A stretch of 64,000 nucleotides of DNA, taken from positions 662,549-726,548 of the forward strand of contig NW_004797486.1 of the NCBI RefSeq assembly GCF_000002075.1. Reading direction: 5' to 3'. This document shows, piece after piece, positions 53,931 through 64,000 of the stretch (positions within the stretch are counted from its first letter, which is position 1; each line of letters begins with the position of its first letter). The stretch is from Aplysia californica (lineage: Eukaryota > Mollusca > Gastropoda > Aplysiida > Aplysiidae). The position numbers and the translations under genes were made by a program. Below the pieces are notes generated by a model, which saw only the letters and a list, made by a program, of their open reading frames with translations, did no database searches and had not been told where the DNA came from.

Positions 53931-54268
53931 CTGTTGCAGAGCCAAATGAACAAGAGAGAACGACTGAATAATTATGTCATAAGCGGGTGTTTGTTTTAGT
54001 AACAGTAGTCTTTAGTACAAGAAGAAATTAAACAGAAGCAGTAAATTGCTGGTCGCAGAAATGTTTTCTGCAAAACTTGCTCGAGAACATACCCCCATGA
54101 CCTTCCACCTGAAACCCAGCATACAAACATTTCTTGATGATCTTTCTACACTCACTTATAATAGTATTATTAGAATTTCTGAAACACATCATTAACAGAA
54201 ACACATTAATAAAGTAAATGTCCAGAGCAGTCCACAGCCAGTCAACACATTTCACTAGGACCATATTA

Positions 54269-54444
54269 GTTAGATTTAGTAAGAGCTTTACGGCACTTGC
54301 AACACAATAAGGTCATACAAGTGCCGAAGATTAGGTGTTACCTGAGAGTAACAAACACAAAAAAAAGGAGGACAGATCAGGACAATAGGTGTTTGCTAGG
54401 AAAGAAGGAGCAAACCCCACCAGAGCACCCGCAAACCATCCACA
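54269..54444 (-). mobile_element. CCACCCA retroposon upstream of the first visible CAD exon
   Basis: Imperfect target duplication AGGACCATATTA/AGGAACAGATTA at 54257-54268 and 54445-54456. Perfect 9-base stem CGGCACTTG/CAAGTGCCG. Confidence 0.8.
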
Positions 54445-54842
54445 AGGAACAGATTACGGTAAAATTATTTTTCAACTGCAGTTTTCGATGAGTCAGAACA
54501 ATAAAGGCCATACTTCTTTGGAAACACACAGTAACATTGAAAAGAAGATCCAAGGAGTACACCAAACCACACTCCACCCCCCAAAGCAAAATAAATGAAA
54601 AGATATCGTATTTGTTATAGATAAAAGGAAGTACATCAATGCAGCAAAGCTAGTGGAAATAGTGGACAACAGAGAATAACTAACCAATAAGGAATAACTA
54701 GGACTACCGCTTTATTTTCACCCACAACAACCACAATGTATCTTTTAAGTCAGCGCCATTCAAGTAATAAACACGTAACAACCACTTGTGTATTCATACG
54801 AACAAATTAATCTAAAAAGGTAAATGATTTATAGAAACATCA

Positions 54843-54933
54843 CTATGGCGTAGGCAGTCTACTGGTTAGGCTGTCAGGCTCATAACTGAAAGATCATGGC
54901 TTGGAAATCTGTCACAAGTCTGCCATTGTGTTC
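54843..54933 (+). mobile_element. tRNA-SINE head fragment
   Basis: GTAGGCAGTCTACTGGTTAG to CATTGTGTTCTTGTGG: head and start of the body only, followed directly by a longer copy. Confidence 0.6.
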
Positions 54934-54937
54934 TTGT

Positions 54938-55245
54938 GGCGTCGGTGGCCTAGTGGTTAGGCTACCAGACTCATAATCGTGAGATGGTGGGTTCGGGGGT
55001 TCGAGCCATGGGCCCGACGTTATGTCCTTGGGAAAGGCACTCTATACGAATTTTCCTCACTTCACCCAGGTGGGAATGGGTACCCGGTGTTTGAACGCCT
55101 ATAAATGGCCCCTTGTACAGTATGCTTCCCAGGAAGTTGAGGTTGCTTCAGAATGCTCTCAGGTCTGCTGGGGTAATGGTATAGATTGTGAAGTGCATAG
55201 TGCTTGCTGTTGGGCGAGGATTTGTGATATACAAATGCTATCTAT
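54938..55245 (+). mobile_element. tRNA-derived SINE
   Basis: GGTGGCCTAGTGGTTAGGCT (A box) and GGGGGTTCGAGCC (B box), then GTCCTTGGGAAAGGCACTCT and end ATACAAATGCTATCTATTTT. Long-bodied subfamily. Confidence 0.85.
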
Positions 55246-55249
55246 TTTT

Positions 55250-55520
55250 ATTCTTCTTCTCAGACAAGGCATTTTTACAAGAATTTTCCTCACTTCACCC
55301 AGGTAGAAATGGGTACCGTGCTATAGACAGCAAAAGATCTTGTCGATATGTTTAATGTTTGAGCACTTAATCAGCTCCTTGCACTGTAGGCTTCCCACAA
55401 AGCTGAGAACGCTTTTGAGAGTTCCAGGGTCAGATAAGGTAATACTAGTTGTAAGGCGCCTAGAGCATGCTATTGAGCATGGATATGCGCTATACAAATG
55501 CCATTTTTATTATTATTGCT
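55250..55520 (+). mobile_element. Headless tRNA-SINE copy in tandem with the previous one
   Basis: Begins in the body (TTTTCCTCACTTCACCCAGG) and ends GCGCTATACAAATGCCATTT with an ATT tail. Third member of a head-to-tail cluster. Confidence 0.75.
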
Positions 55521-56245
55521 TGTAAAACTTTACAGTGAGGAACACAATGAAAAAAAAAGGATAAATAGCAGACAATATTAAAATGCTGAGTAATAAGTGT
55601 CAAAAGAAAAATAGCTTGTAAACTCTTATATTAACCAATAATATAGAAAAAATTTTTTTTTTTAGATCACTTTAAACCAATTAAAGAGATGTTTAAGTAA
55701 AAAAGGAATGATAACAATACTTGTATAACTTTAAAAATAACATTGCAATGTTGAAAAATAAGATATTATTATGATCCCTGTTCTATTATCGCTGTTCCAC
55801 TTTATTATGTTACTAAATTATAATCATACAAAATTGGAATATTTACAGAATGGGAAAACCTGGGAAACATTTTTTAAATCTGCAATGTAATTCCACATAA
55901 AGTAACTGGATATCCGGTAAACAAAAACAAATTTGCTTTCTTAAAAGGGTTTTAGCCAAATAAAAAAATATATGCAAAAATGAACGCAAATATTGAAACA
56001 ATAACAAACAAAACAAAAAAAACTTTAAAAATTTTAAAGTAAAAAACATTCAGAAAAAGCTACTCTACAAACCAACCAAAGGCTACAATACCAAAGCATG
56101 CATTAGAGACAGGAATAACTAAACCAAAGCAAAAAAAAAAAAAGCCTATCATATCACAAAAAGACCCAATGCATGCAAAGAACAAAATGATCAAAACATT
56201 TCCACTTGATATATATCACTGTCTTAAAGACAGTAGCCACAAGTA

Positions 56246-56489
56246 ATTGGTCAATTTTAAGCACAAGGGGGCTATCCCGAAAAATGCTGTCCTGAGAAAA
56301 GGTAAAGTTTTTGCCCCTTGTTCAGTTTCTTTAAAATACAAGGAGAGTTCTCTATAACCAAACTAATATACACAATAATGAAACCAAATTTCTCCTATAG
56401 GTAGGGCAATGCCCACTTTTGGTGTAGGTCATGATTTCTGAAAACCCCCGAAATCTGGGTTAGCCCGCTTGTCCTTAAAAGCGACCAAT
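56246..56489. mobile_element. TA-flanked MITE, copy 2 (inverted relative to copy 1)
   Basis: Ends ATTGGTCAATTTTAAGCAC and, inverted, ATTGGTCGCTTTTAAGGAC, with TA on each side. The interior aligns with the reverse complement of 31336-31586, including 'CAAGGGGCAAAAACTTTACC'. Confidence 0.72.
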
Positions 56490-56840
56490 TAGACTTTTGT
56501 TTCAACCAAGCATACCACAGAATACAAGATCTTGATAGTGCAAGTCCACCTTTTATAGACTTTATATTCAGAATGCTGAAGGCTTTAATTTAAAGAGCTT
56601 CTCGCTTTACCATAATCTAATTTCCATCCTTCATGATGATATAGGACAGCACACCAGAGACAACAATATTTTCTTAAAGAACGCATAGCTTCGTCACAAG
56701 TAAGGTGTGCAGAACAACAAAAAAAAGGCAAATGAATCAACAAATAATATATAATGTGAAACATCAAACAGCACAAGTCAAGTTCAATGAGCAGATGAAA
56801 GAAAATACTAGTTGCTGGGAGCAGCACATTTATTGTGTCT

Positions 56841-56973
56841 TTTGTTTAAGTAAGAGTATTACGGCACTTGCAACACAATAAGGTCATATAAGTGCTGAAT
56901 ATTAGATGTGTTACAATAGAGTAACAAACACAAAAAAAAGGAGGAGAGATAAGGACGATAGATGTTTGACAGG
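56841..56973 (-). mobile_element. CCACCCA retroposon, head missing
   Basis: Tail, stem (GCACTT/AAGTGC), GTTAC hairpin and 37-bp unit present; the sequence stops after GATAGATGTTTGACAGGAC, so it is 5'-truncated. Confidence 0.75.
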
Positions 56974-57887
56974 ACATTGTCTACTGTGCGAGTTTTGCAA
57001 GCCAAAAAACAAATTGCTATGAGGTCAAAGACAAGGGTCTGAATACAACAAAAACTGTGTGCCATATATAAGGCGGAAATGATATCTAACACTGTGGAGA
57101 GAGTGTGTTAACAGATAGGGCACTCAGTGGCCCAACCCATTCAGCTTGTAGTGTGTAAAAATTACACTAAAGATCCGACATATTGTTCTCACTAAAAGAA
57201 TGACTAGTATTGAAAAATAGGAAAGATACCATACAAAGAATTTCAGATCAATCAGACCTCAGGACATTAATAATTTCTCTAATTTGAGTAGAAAAGTGAA
57301 ACAGGCTAAAACAACAATGGTCATACAGTGCGGGGTGCTGGGAAAAAATAAAACACAACAGATGACAGATCTGCTAAAGCACATGACAGAACACATGTAA
57401 GCACTAAGAAGGGTACAAAGTTTAAATCGAAGAACAACATTACAGCATCGTTCAGAAGACTATGCAGGACTTCTTAGACAGAGGTGCTATCACTGTTCTG
57501 GACTATAATGTGCTTTTTTTTTCGTAGAAAGAACTGTAGCAAGTAGCCCTGATTCATATGTCGAAACAAGATCAGATATGAGTTTTGGTTTGAAAACAAA
57601 AAAGAATGTTATCCATAACATACATGTGCAATCAGGATAACTTTAGCTCTATGAACACACCGTTTTCTAGTTTATATTTATAAATTAGAACTATGGCGAG
57701 ATGAAGTCTTTCATCAATTCTTTAGTTATGATTCAACTCCTACAAATGACTAACCAGATTTTTAATGGTTGAAAATTTTAACTCAAGATTCCTGTTGAGT
57801 TGCTTTCCTCAATGCAACCTGACCTAAGGGAGCTTTGGAAATTTATTTTTTAGAAATTGTATGTGAAGCCTCTGGGTTTCCCTGATA

Positions 57888-58819
57888 CAGTAGTCTCCGC
57901 CTAAGATCCCACCGCTTACGATCCCGGTTTGCTTTAGATCCCGCTGATTTAAGAAAACAGAATTTTTACTATACAAAAGTCACCCCTAAGATCCCGCTCT
58001 GATTCACTCTGAAGGTCTACATTCGGCTAAGATCCCGCATTTCAGATCATAATTTGCGGGAAAAAAACCCGGGCGGGACAGCCGATCAACCAAGAGTGAA
58101 AATTTGAGATCAATAAACTGTCCGTCGCATCAAAGATCAGCTACTATCGTGAATGTGATCATATACACGTTGTAAAACTCGATGAAGCGATACAATGTTT
58201 GCCCCAGACGGGATCACACCGGGGTGTGAACTGACCGACACGTTTGTTTTCCCCGAACATCCCACTCACACCTGAGCTATCCCCCTAAACTTACATCACT
58301 CGCTGGGTGGGTAGGGCCTACACGTTCGCTCCTGGCGGGATCACATTGAACTGTGAACTCTTCCCTGACCATTGGAGAAGTTGTTTCTACTCCCGAATTT
58401 GCGAGACAGACTGAATTTTAATTGGTGTGTTCACAACGTAATGGTGTGTAACGACAAAGGCGGTTGGGGGAGATGGAAAGCTATAAATTTTCGACAGGTA
58501 AGGGGGAGGGGAGGGGCAACTTGATAAGCGCAGATCTTGAGCCTCATGATAGGATAATAAGTGAAAATGGCACGCCACATCCCACTATGCACCGTGATAG
58601 GTCATCAAGGTTAACCACTCTTTGCTCGCCATACGTCATAAACCCACCAAGCGGTCACGTCAGTTCATTTTAGAGTGGAGGGAGACCATTTTACTGATTG
58701 TAAGCCTTAACATGGGTCACCATAGATTCTTCCCTGGGTTCGTCGGTTAAGATCCCGGTTCGCCTAAGATCCCGCTTTTCCTTGCTCCCGAGCACCGGGA
58801 TCTTAGGCGGAGACTACTG
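57888..58819. mobile_element. pogo-like inverted-repeat element, intact ends, no transposase
   Basis: Both ends carry CAGTAGTCTCCGCCTAAGAT as a perfect inverted repeat of about 23 bases, flanked by TA on each side, which fits a TA-targeting Tc1/mariner/pogo-type element. The 932-bp interior has no long frame, so it is non-autonomous or strongly decayed. The phrase 'AAGATCCCG' recurs several times inside near both ends. Confidence 0.8.
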
Positions 58820-58821
58820 TA

Positions 58822-61800
58822 ACCAAATTGCTCAAACTGCTATCCACATCCACGAAGGGATACATTGTTGCTAGTTCAAGGCTATCAAAACCTTATGTCT
58901 AAATGAAGAAAAGCACCCAAACACAATAAAGGCCATGTAGTGCAGGAATAATTTACAAGAAGGAAGATAGGAAAAGAACAGTACCATTTAGGTGAGAACA
59001 TGTATACACCTGACAACACATAATGACGATAGAAACCCCAGTGTAGTGTTGTCTTACTCAACATAAGTACAATAATTAACTCATAAGCAAACTGAAAACT
59101 GCAATATTACACCAGATAATAGTACCACTGAGAAGACACCCCGCTTTGACATAAACATGAATCTATATTGTAAAGAGAGGAAACGCCGCCTGTCCAGAAC
59201 AGAGGCTTTTGAGACCCAATTATTTCAACATAGCAGTACACAAGACATGCGGCCAAACAAAACTAAATTCAATAAACAACTAACTTTCAATAACAACAAC
59301 AAAAATGGTAATCGTTTAGCCCACCTTGAGAACACACTTCTTCTAAATCAACTGAAAGTAACAGAATCAAAAAGCAAAATAATACAAGAGTGATAGGATA
59401 TAAGGTGTAGTGTAAATCATACAAAGCTAAAAGAAAAAAAAAGAACCCCCCCTCCCCCAATTTCAAAACTATGATACCAAGCATAAACAAACAAAAACGT
59501 AAAACTACCCAAAAATGCAATAAAAAAGATAACAGAAGACATAAATACGTATCCACACCCGGGCACACTGGTGAAACCAGAAAGCATTATACAAAATTAT
59601 GTATGGAAATAGAATATCGACATGTGAAAATCAACTTTTATTTTGTAAAGTTTGCGAGAAGAGACAGACCCTGCTATAACAGCAGTCACTTCATGTCCGG
59701 AAAACAGGACTGATAGACAATCAGTAGAGGAAAAGTGATGAATCACGATCTTCTTATGGCACCTTCCAACCACCCATGAATTAATAATAAACCTTGATAG
59801 GGAAATAAAAACAAAACACTAAAAAGAGAAGAAAAAAAAAGCCAGATAAAAAATAAAAACCAGACCAAATTTTCTTCTATGCAACCTAAGCATTGCAACA
59901 ATCTGATAAACACTGTCCCATTCTTCTTTTTCACCACTTTGAACATGAAATGGAACTGGGTGCAAAATTCTCTTTCATAAATACTGAAACCATATTTTAC
60001 TGAAAGGACATTTATATGAGCAAAAAATAATCAAGCACTTGAGCAGGATGTACGATAACATATCATAAAGCATGAGTAGTTCATGTGAGAGTATACAACT
60101 GGCAAAAGTGTGTACTTCAGGAAAGAATTTACAGCTACCAAGTGCATTACATGAGAAAGTTTACTGCCAGCAAGTGCTTTCTAGATAGAACTTTGAATGT
60201 TTAGCAAATACTTGTATTACAAGGAGAATTTACAGCCGGTTAATGTTTTTCCATGAGATATCTTACAACTGATAAGTTCTTTTCCTGAAAAATTAAGGCT
60301 GGCAAGTGCTTTTCATGAGACGAAGAGAGATCATAAGCAAGTAAGAGTACTTCATTAGATATTTCACACAGTAACACTGACCCAAAATACATTGATAAAC
60401 CATGAGCTCTATTATAAATGCATATGGTGTGCAATGACATCAAGGGCAGAGGAGCAAACTATCCTCCTATCAAACTATCATGCAATTCTTTAAATAACCA
60501 GTTGACACGTGACAATGCATCACAGGAGCACCTTGTGTCAAAATGCTATGAATATGGATACTTAAATACCCGAGAAATCCTACAAGGACAAATAGTATGA
60601 GACACAACATAGTGCAAAAAAAAAAAAGGGTTTTAATTGAGGGGGGGGGGGGGGGGTGTTGTTTCTCTAGTTATTAGAATACCATAATTTCATCCCCAAT
60701 CCTCAACATAAATCTAAACAATACTCTAGAATACTAAAATAGCATCAAGATTTACCACATACAGACCACAACCTTTTTATGTATTTCAAAACCTCATGCA
60801 AGTCACATTCTACCCCATTCCCCTAACACAGTGAAGCATCAATTGATAAAGCCATGAGCAAACAGATGCAACACATTATAGACCATACAACGGACAGCAC
60901 GATAGCACTTCTACATTACCTGACATTTTTTCTACACTGCTCAGAACATCGCCTAAAACACAAGGCCACACAGAGGTTATTGAAGAGTAACACACGTCAG
61001 TGTCATTTACACTATCTACTTAGACTTTATACCAAACCCATTCTTTGATTTTGTGTTACAGTAGTGTATGGCACAAGTCTGCTGGTTTGAGTAAAGAAGA
61101 GCATATGGACGCAATAACAGTCATTTACTGCAGACAGAAACTCCTCTAAGGTATCGAGGGGGAGGGGGCGCGCGGCGGACAAGTGATCCAAAATTAATAA
61201 ACAGGTGTGTGTGTGTGTGTGTCACATTCAACCTCATACCCCTGTACTAGAGGGAACAAATCTGTTTAATTTCTCCTTCAGTGAATAAAAGACTAAGAGA
61301 TCATGAAATTTTAGTGATTTTAGTAAGTTACTGTGACAGCTTTTCCCATTTAGGAACAAACCAATTTCATTAAAAATTTTTTAACCAATGTACAAAAGTG
61401 TTTAAAATGCACGCTACATTTAGGTAGCCAAGCCCGGTACCTGTACTAATACTGATGGTAATTTGCCATTTACAAAAAAAAAAAAAAGAAAAAAAAGTTT
61501 CATTCAGATATCTAGATTCTAGATATAATTTTTCCCATGATCGCTGGTCATGGCAAGCTGAAAAATAATGAATGGGGGGGTTTATGGAATAAGGAGCAGG
61601 GGGAGCACAACAAAAAAAACCCCCTGAAAATTAATAAGCGTGGGGCGGGGGGGAGGGGATATGACATACACGCGCTTATTTGATACCTTAGAGTAAAGTG
61701 GGAGAGTCAAGAAGAAAGCAGAAGGACCGACCAATGACACTTTCCAACCACAAACTGTATGGAAAGAGTAAGAACCCTTTCTAACATAGTTTCCTGACGT

Positions 61801-61941
61801 TATTTCAACAGAACTATTATCCCACTGTTTGACCAGCCATATATAATTATGGTGCTTGGCTCTTACACACCTTTCCAGGAGTAAGTATGTCTGCTACAGC
61901 CATGGGAGGCGGAGGGGAAATAAAACTAGATTGGCCAATGA
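58822..61941. other. AT-rich, no exon seen
   Basis: Carries only short runs (poly-A, poly-G at 60641-60657, GT repeat at 61206-61221) and the degenerate repeat at 60090. No carbamoyl-phosphate synthetase or dihydroorotase motif was found. Confidence 0.5.
60090..60325. repeat. Degenerate repeat of about 32 bp
   Basis: ACAGCTACCAAGTGCATTAC, CTGCCAGCAAGTGCTTTCTA, GGCTGGCAAGTGCTTTTCAT and weaker copies; spacing irregular. Confidence 0.5.
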
Positions 61942-62168
61942 TGTCTTGAATGGTTTGGATGAAGAAATCTAGTGTAGATTGGATGAAGAAGTCAGGAATA
62001 GATTGGCTCAAAAAGTCTAGAATGGTTCTTGAATGGAGAAGTCTAGAGTAGATTGGATGAAGATGTTAGGAATAGACTGGATGAAGATGTCAAGAAAAGA
62101 TTAGATAAAGATGTTAGGAATAGATTGTCTAAACAAGTCAGGTAAAGATTTGATGAAGACGTCAGGAA
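61942..62168. repeat. 24-bp degenerate tandem repeat
   Basis: Unit AGATTGGATGAAGATGTTAG + GAAT. The 24-bp period is eight codons; on the minus strand it reads IPNIFIQS-like octapeptides with stops and a frame change. Confidence 0.8.
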
Positions 62169-62411
62169 AATTGCTCACAGCAATCACCTACATGCTACCA
62201 CAAAAGTTAAGACATTTTCAAGTGTGCAGCGGTCCCAGTATGTAGATAACAAAGCAGTAGAGGAATGTAGCAGAAAGAAAAAAATCTAGTTTAATAGTTT
62301 AAATTAACTGTCTGTTCAGGACTTTAAGAGAAAGTGTAAGTTTACTGCTGACCTCAAGTTCAACCTAATGAAAAATACAGACTTATTAACTCCACGAGGC
62401 ATCAACAAGAG

Positions 62412-62680
62412 TTTTTCAAGATTTCCTTTATCTCCACTCCTCAATCAATTAAAACACTTTCAAGATTTCCTTTATCTCCACTCCTTAATCAATTAAAACA
62501 CTTTCAACATTTCCTTTATCTCCACTCCTTCATCAATTAAAACACTTTCAAGATTTCCGTTATCTCCACTCCTTAAACAATTAAAACACTTTCAAGATTT
62601 CCTTTATCTCCACTCCTCAAACAATTAAAACACTTTCAAGATTTCCTTTATCTCCACTCCTTAATCAATTAAAACACAAA
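62412..62680. repeat. 44-bp minisatellite, about six units
   Basis: Unit CAAGATTTCCTTTATCTCCA + CTCCTCAATCAATTAAAACACTTT, 44 bp, few mismatches (T/C, A/T) between copies, so it is young. Confidence 0.92.
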
Positions 62681-62952
62681 ACAGTTTTGCAGGAAATTTA
62701 TGTTTTTCTCCAATACAGGCTAGATATAAATCACTGTTCGGCTAGAGAGCATCTTCACTCGAAGCAAATAAGCTACCATGTTCAAAGGAGAGCAGACACA
62801 GTAACCATGACTTTTTGTTCGCATCTTAAGTCAGAGGAAATAGTATGCAACTATCCATATAAAGCCAAAATCCATAGGAACATGCATTCTAATATGCAAA
62901 ATCATATTCATATTCTCAAAATATACACAATTTTATTCCATCATTTGAGCTT

Positions 62953-63997
62953 TTAACTCATTCGCTACGCCGAGCCGTGGGGGGCGGCGCGGCTAAAGTG
63001 CCGTCAGTACGCAAAGCCAGCCCCGGCGGCTCGAGAACCGATCTTCAATTTTAGCTTAGATTCTATTCCAATCCACATATCCATGTTAAAATAAAGTTCA
63101 TAATATAATGTTGACTTCCGGGTCAAGCATTTCCACTGAACATCGGAAATTTAGATTAAGTTTTGAAACGCGATTTCGTAGTTTATTCGACTTTGTTTTA
63201 TCGCGATGCCAAAATTATAGCCCGGACACCAGCCTTAGTACTTTTACACAACAAAATCTATCATTATTTTTCTCACTAAAGAAATGTTGGACTCTTTTTT
63301 TATAATATTGATACGATTGGACTCATATTGCCAATGCACTGTTATTGAGAAATCAATATTTTTGAGTGCTAGATCTAAATTGTCAAAATATTTTTCTCTC
63401 ACCAAAATCAATACTTTTCGATGAAATTGCACAAAAAGTGCCACTCAAGACATGTATAGGCTTATTCCAAATGCAATTCTGCATAATTCCATATAAGATA
63501 CGAGTGGGTTTTTTTCTGTTTGTGATCGTTTTTCAAGATTATAAAATTTATTATTTTTTTTCCAATATCGGGTGTTATGATCCAAATGTACTATGTACAA
63601 ATATTATGGAATGTATGCAAATAACAGCAAACTTTTCAATATTCTCCAATTCTATATTCATTTATGGTTATTTTGATGTATCATTTGACTAGGTGCAAAC
63701 ATATTTTTTGAGTTTCTCCAAAGATTATACATTTTTTATTTTCAAATTTTATCCGCATCCAATCAAAATTGCGTTGCATAATCGCCTCTTACAGGAACCA
63801 AAGTTGAAAAATACATAAATAAACATTACAGACATATTCTACCAACCATACTAAAAATATTAGTATATAATACGTTGATATTTATTTGAATTTGTGGCCC
63901 CAAAGGCCTTTTAACTGCCCACTAGTCATCATCTCATTTCGCCCTCCCAAAAAAAATTTGTCCACAAGCCGAAAATAATATGTAGCGAATGAGTTAA
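62953..63997. mobile_element. TTAA-flanked element with perfect 12-base inverted ends
   Basis: TTAACTCATTCGCTAC at 62953-62968 and its exact reverse GTAGCGAATGAGTTAA at 63982-63997. The first 110 bases are CpG- and GC-rich, the rest very AT-rich. No transposase frame. Probably piggyBac-like and non-autonomous. Confidence 0.6.
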
Positions 63998-64000
63998 AGT

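Larger units (their letters stand above)
55521..57887. other. AT-rich, repeats only
   Basis: Apart from the MITE and the truncated retroposon listed separately, no frame or splice-flanked conserved block was seen. Expected to be CAD intron or linker region. Confidence 0.5.

Noticed and set aside
61870-61960. CAD linker exon ending PPPPMAVADILTPGK
   Set aside because: Its phase does not join the next CAD exon (53930 needs one leading base), and the upstream reading falls into a 24-bp repeat with stops.

Overview
The window is a piece of an animal nuclear genome: introns are long, splice sites are GT/AG, the sequence between exons is AT-rich, and short repeats are dense. Two conserved metazoan genes can be read exon by exon on the minus strand. 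The repeat mix (tRNA-headed SINEs with a 'TTGTGTCCTTGGGAAAGGCA' body, I-like LINEs with RNase H, TTAA- and TA-flanked short DNA transposons) suggests a lophotrochozoan, most likely a mollusc. That placement is an inference.

Layout, left to right. 1-4213 lies downstream of the first gene and holds one decayed inverted-repeat element. 4214-21848 is a complete SPTLC1 gene (serine palmitoyltransferase long-chain base subunit 1) in 15 minus-strand exons; every junction keeps frame and gives 500 residues, or 480 if a stop overlapping the last donor is used. 21849-30013 is gene-poor: microsatellites, a Tc1/mariner relic and two pogo-like inverted-repeat elements, one interrupted by a tRNA-derived SINE. 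30014-30162 looks like the last coding exon of a minus-strand gene I do not recognise. 36378-53930 holds the last nine exons of CAD (linker plus the whole aspartate transcarbamylase domain); the CPSase and dihydroorotase exons must lie to the right, beyond 53930 and probably beyond the window. 53931-64000 has only repeats and AT-rich sequence.

The two genes do unrelated housekeeping work (first step of sphingolipid synthesis; first steps of pyrimidine synthesis). The distinctive biology is the transposon load in their introns. An about 180-bp retroposon, here called the CCACCCA element after its head, occurs at least eleven times, ten times in gene-sense orientation. Three copies sit at splice acceptors: one lies across an acceptor of CAD, so that the target-site duplication carries the working acceptor, and two lie 30-45 bases upstream of acceptors. 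One copy in the last CAD intron has expanded a single internal 37-bp unit into about 44 tandem copies carrying roughly 130 WGATAR motifs; this array also produces three very long but meaningless reading frames. The element's 3' stem-loop exists in two versions with compensatory base changes, and its 3' tail is shared with a second, tRNA-headed SINE, which suggests a common LINE partner. A second oddity is a run of five GTAAGAAT-type donor sites at 34-50-bp spacing after one CAD exon. I saw no CRISPR, operon, plasmid, LTR element or other virus-like element.
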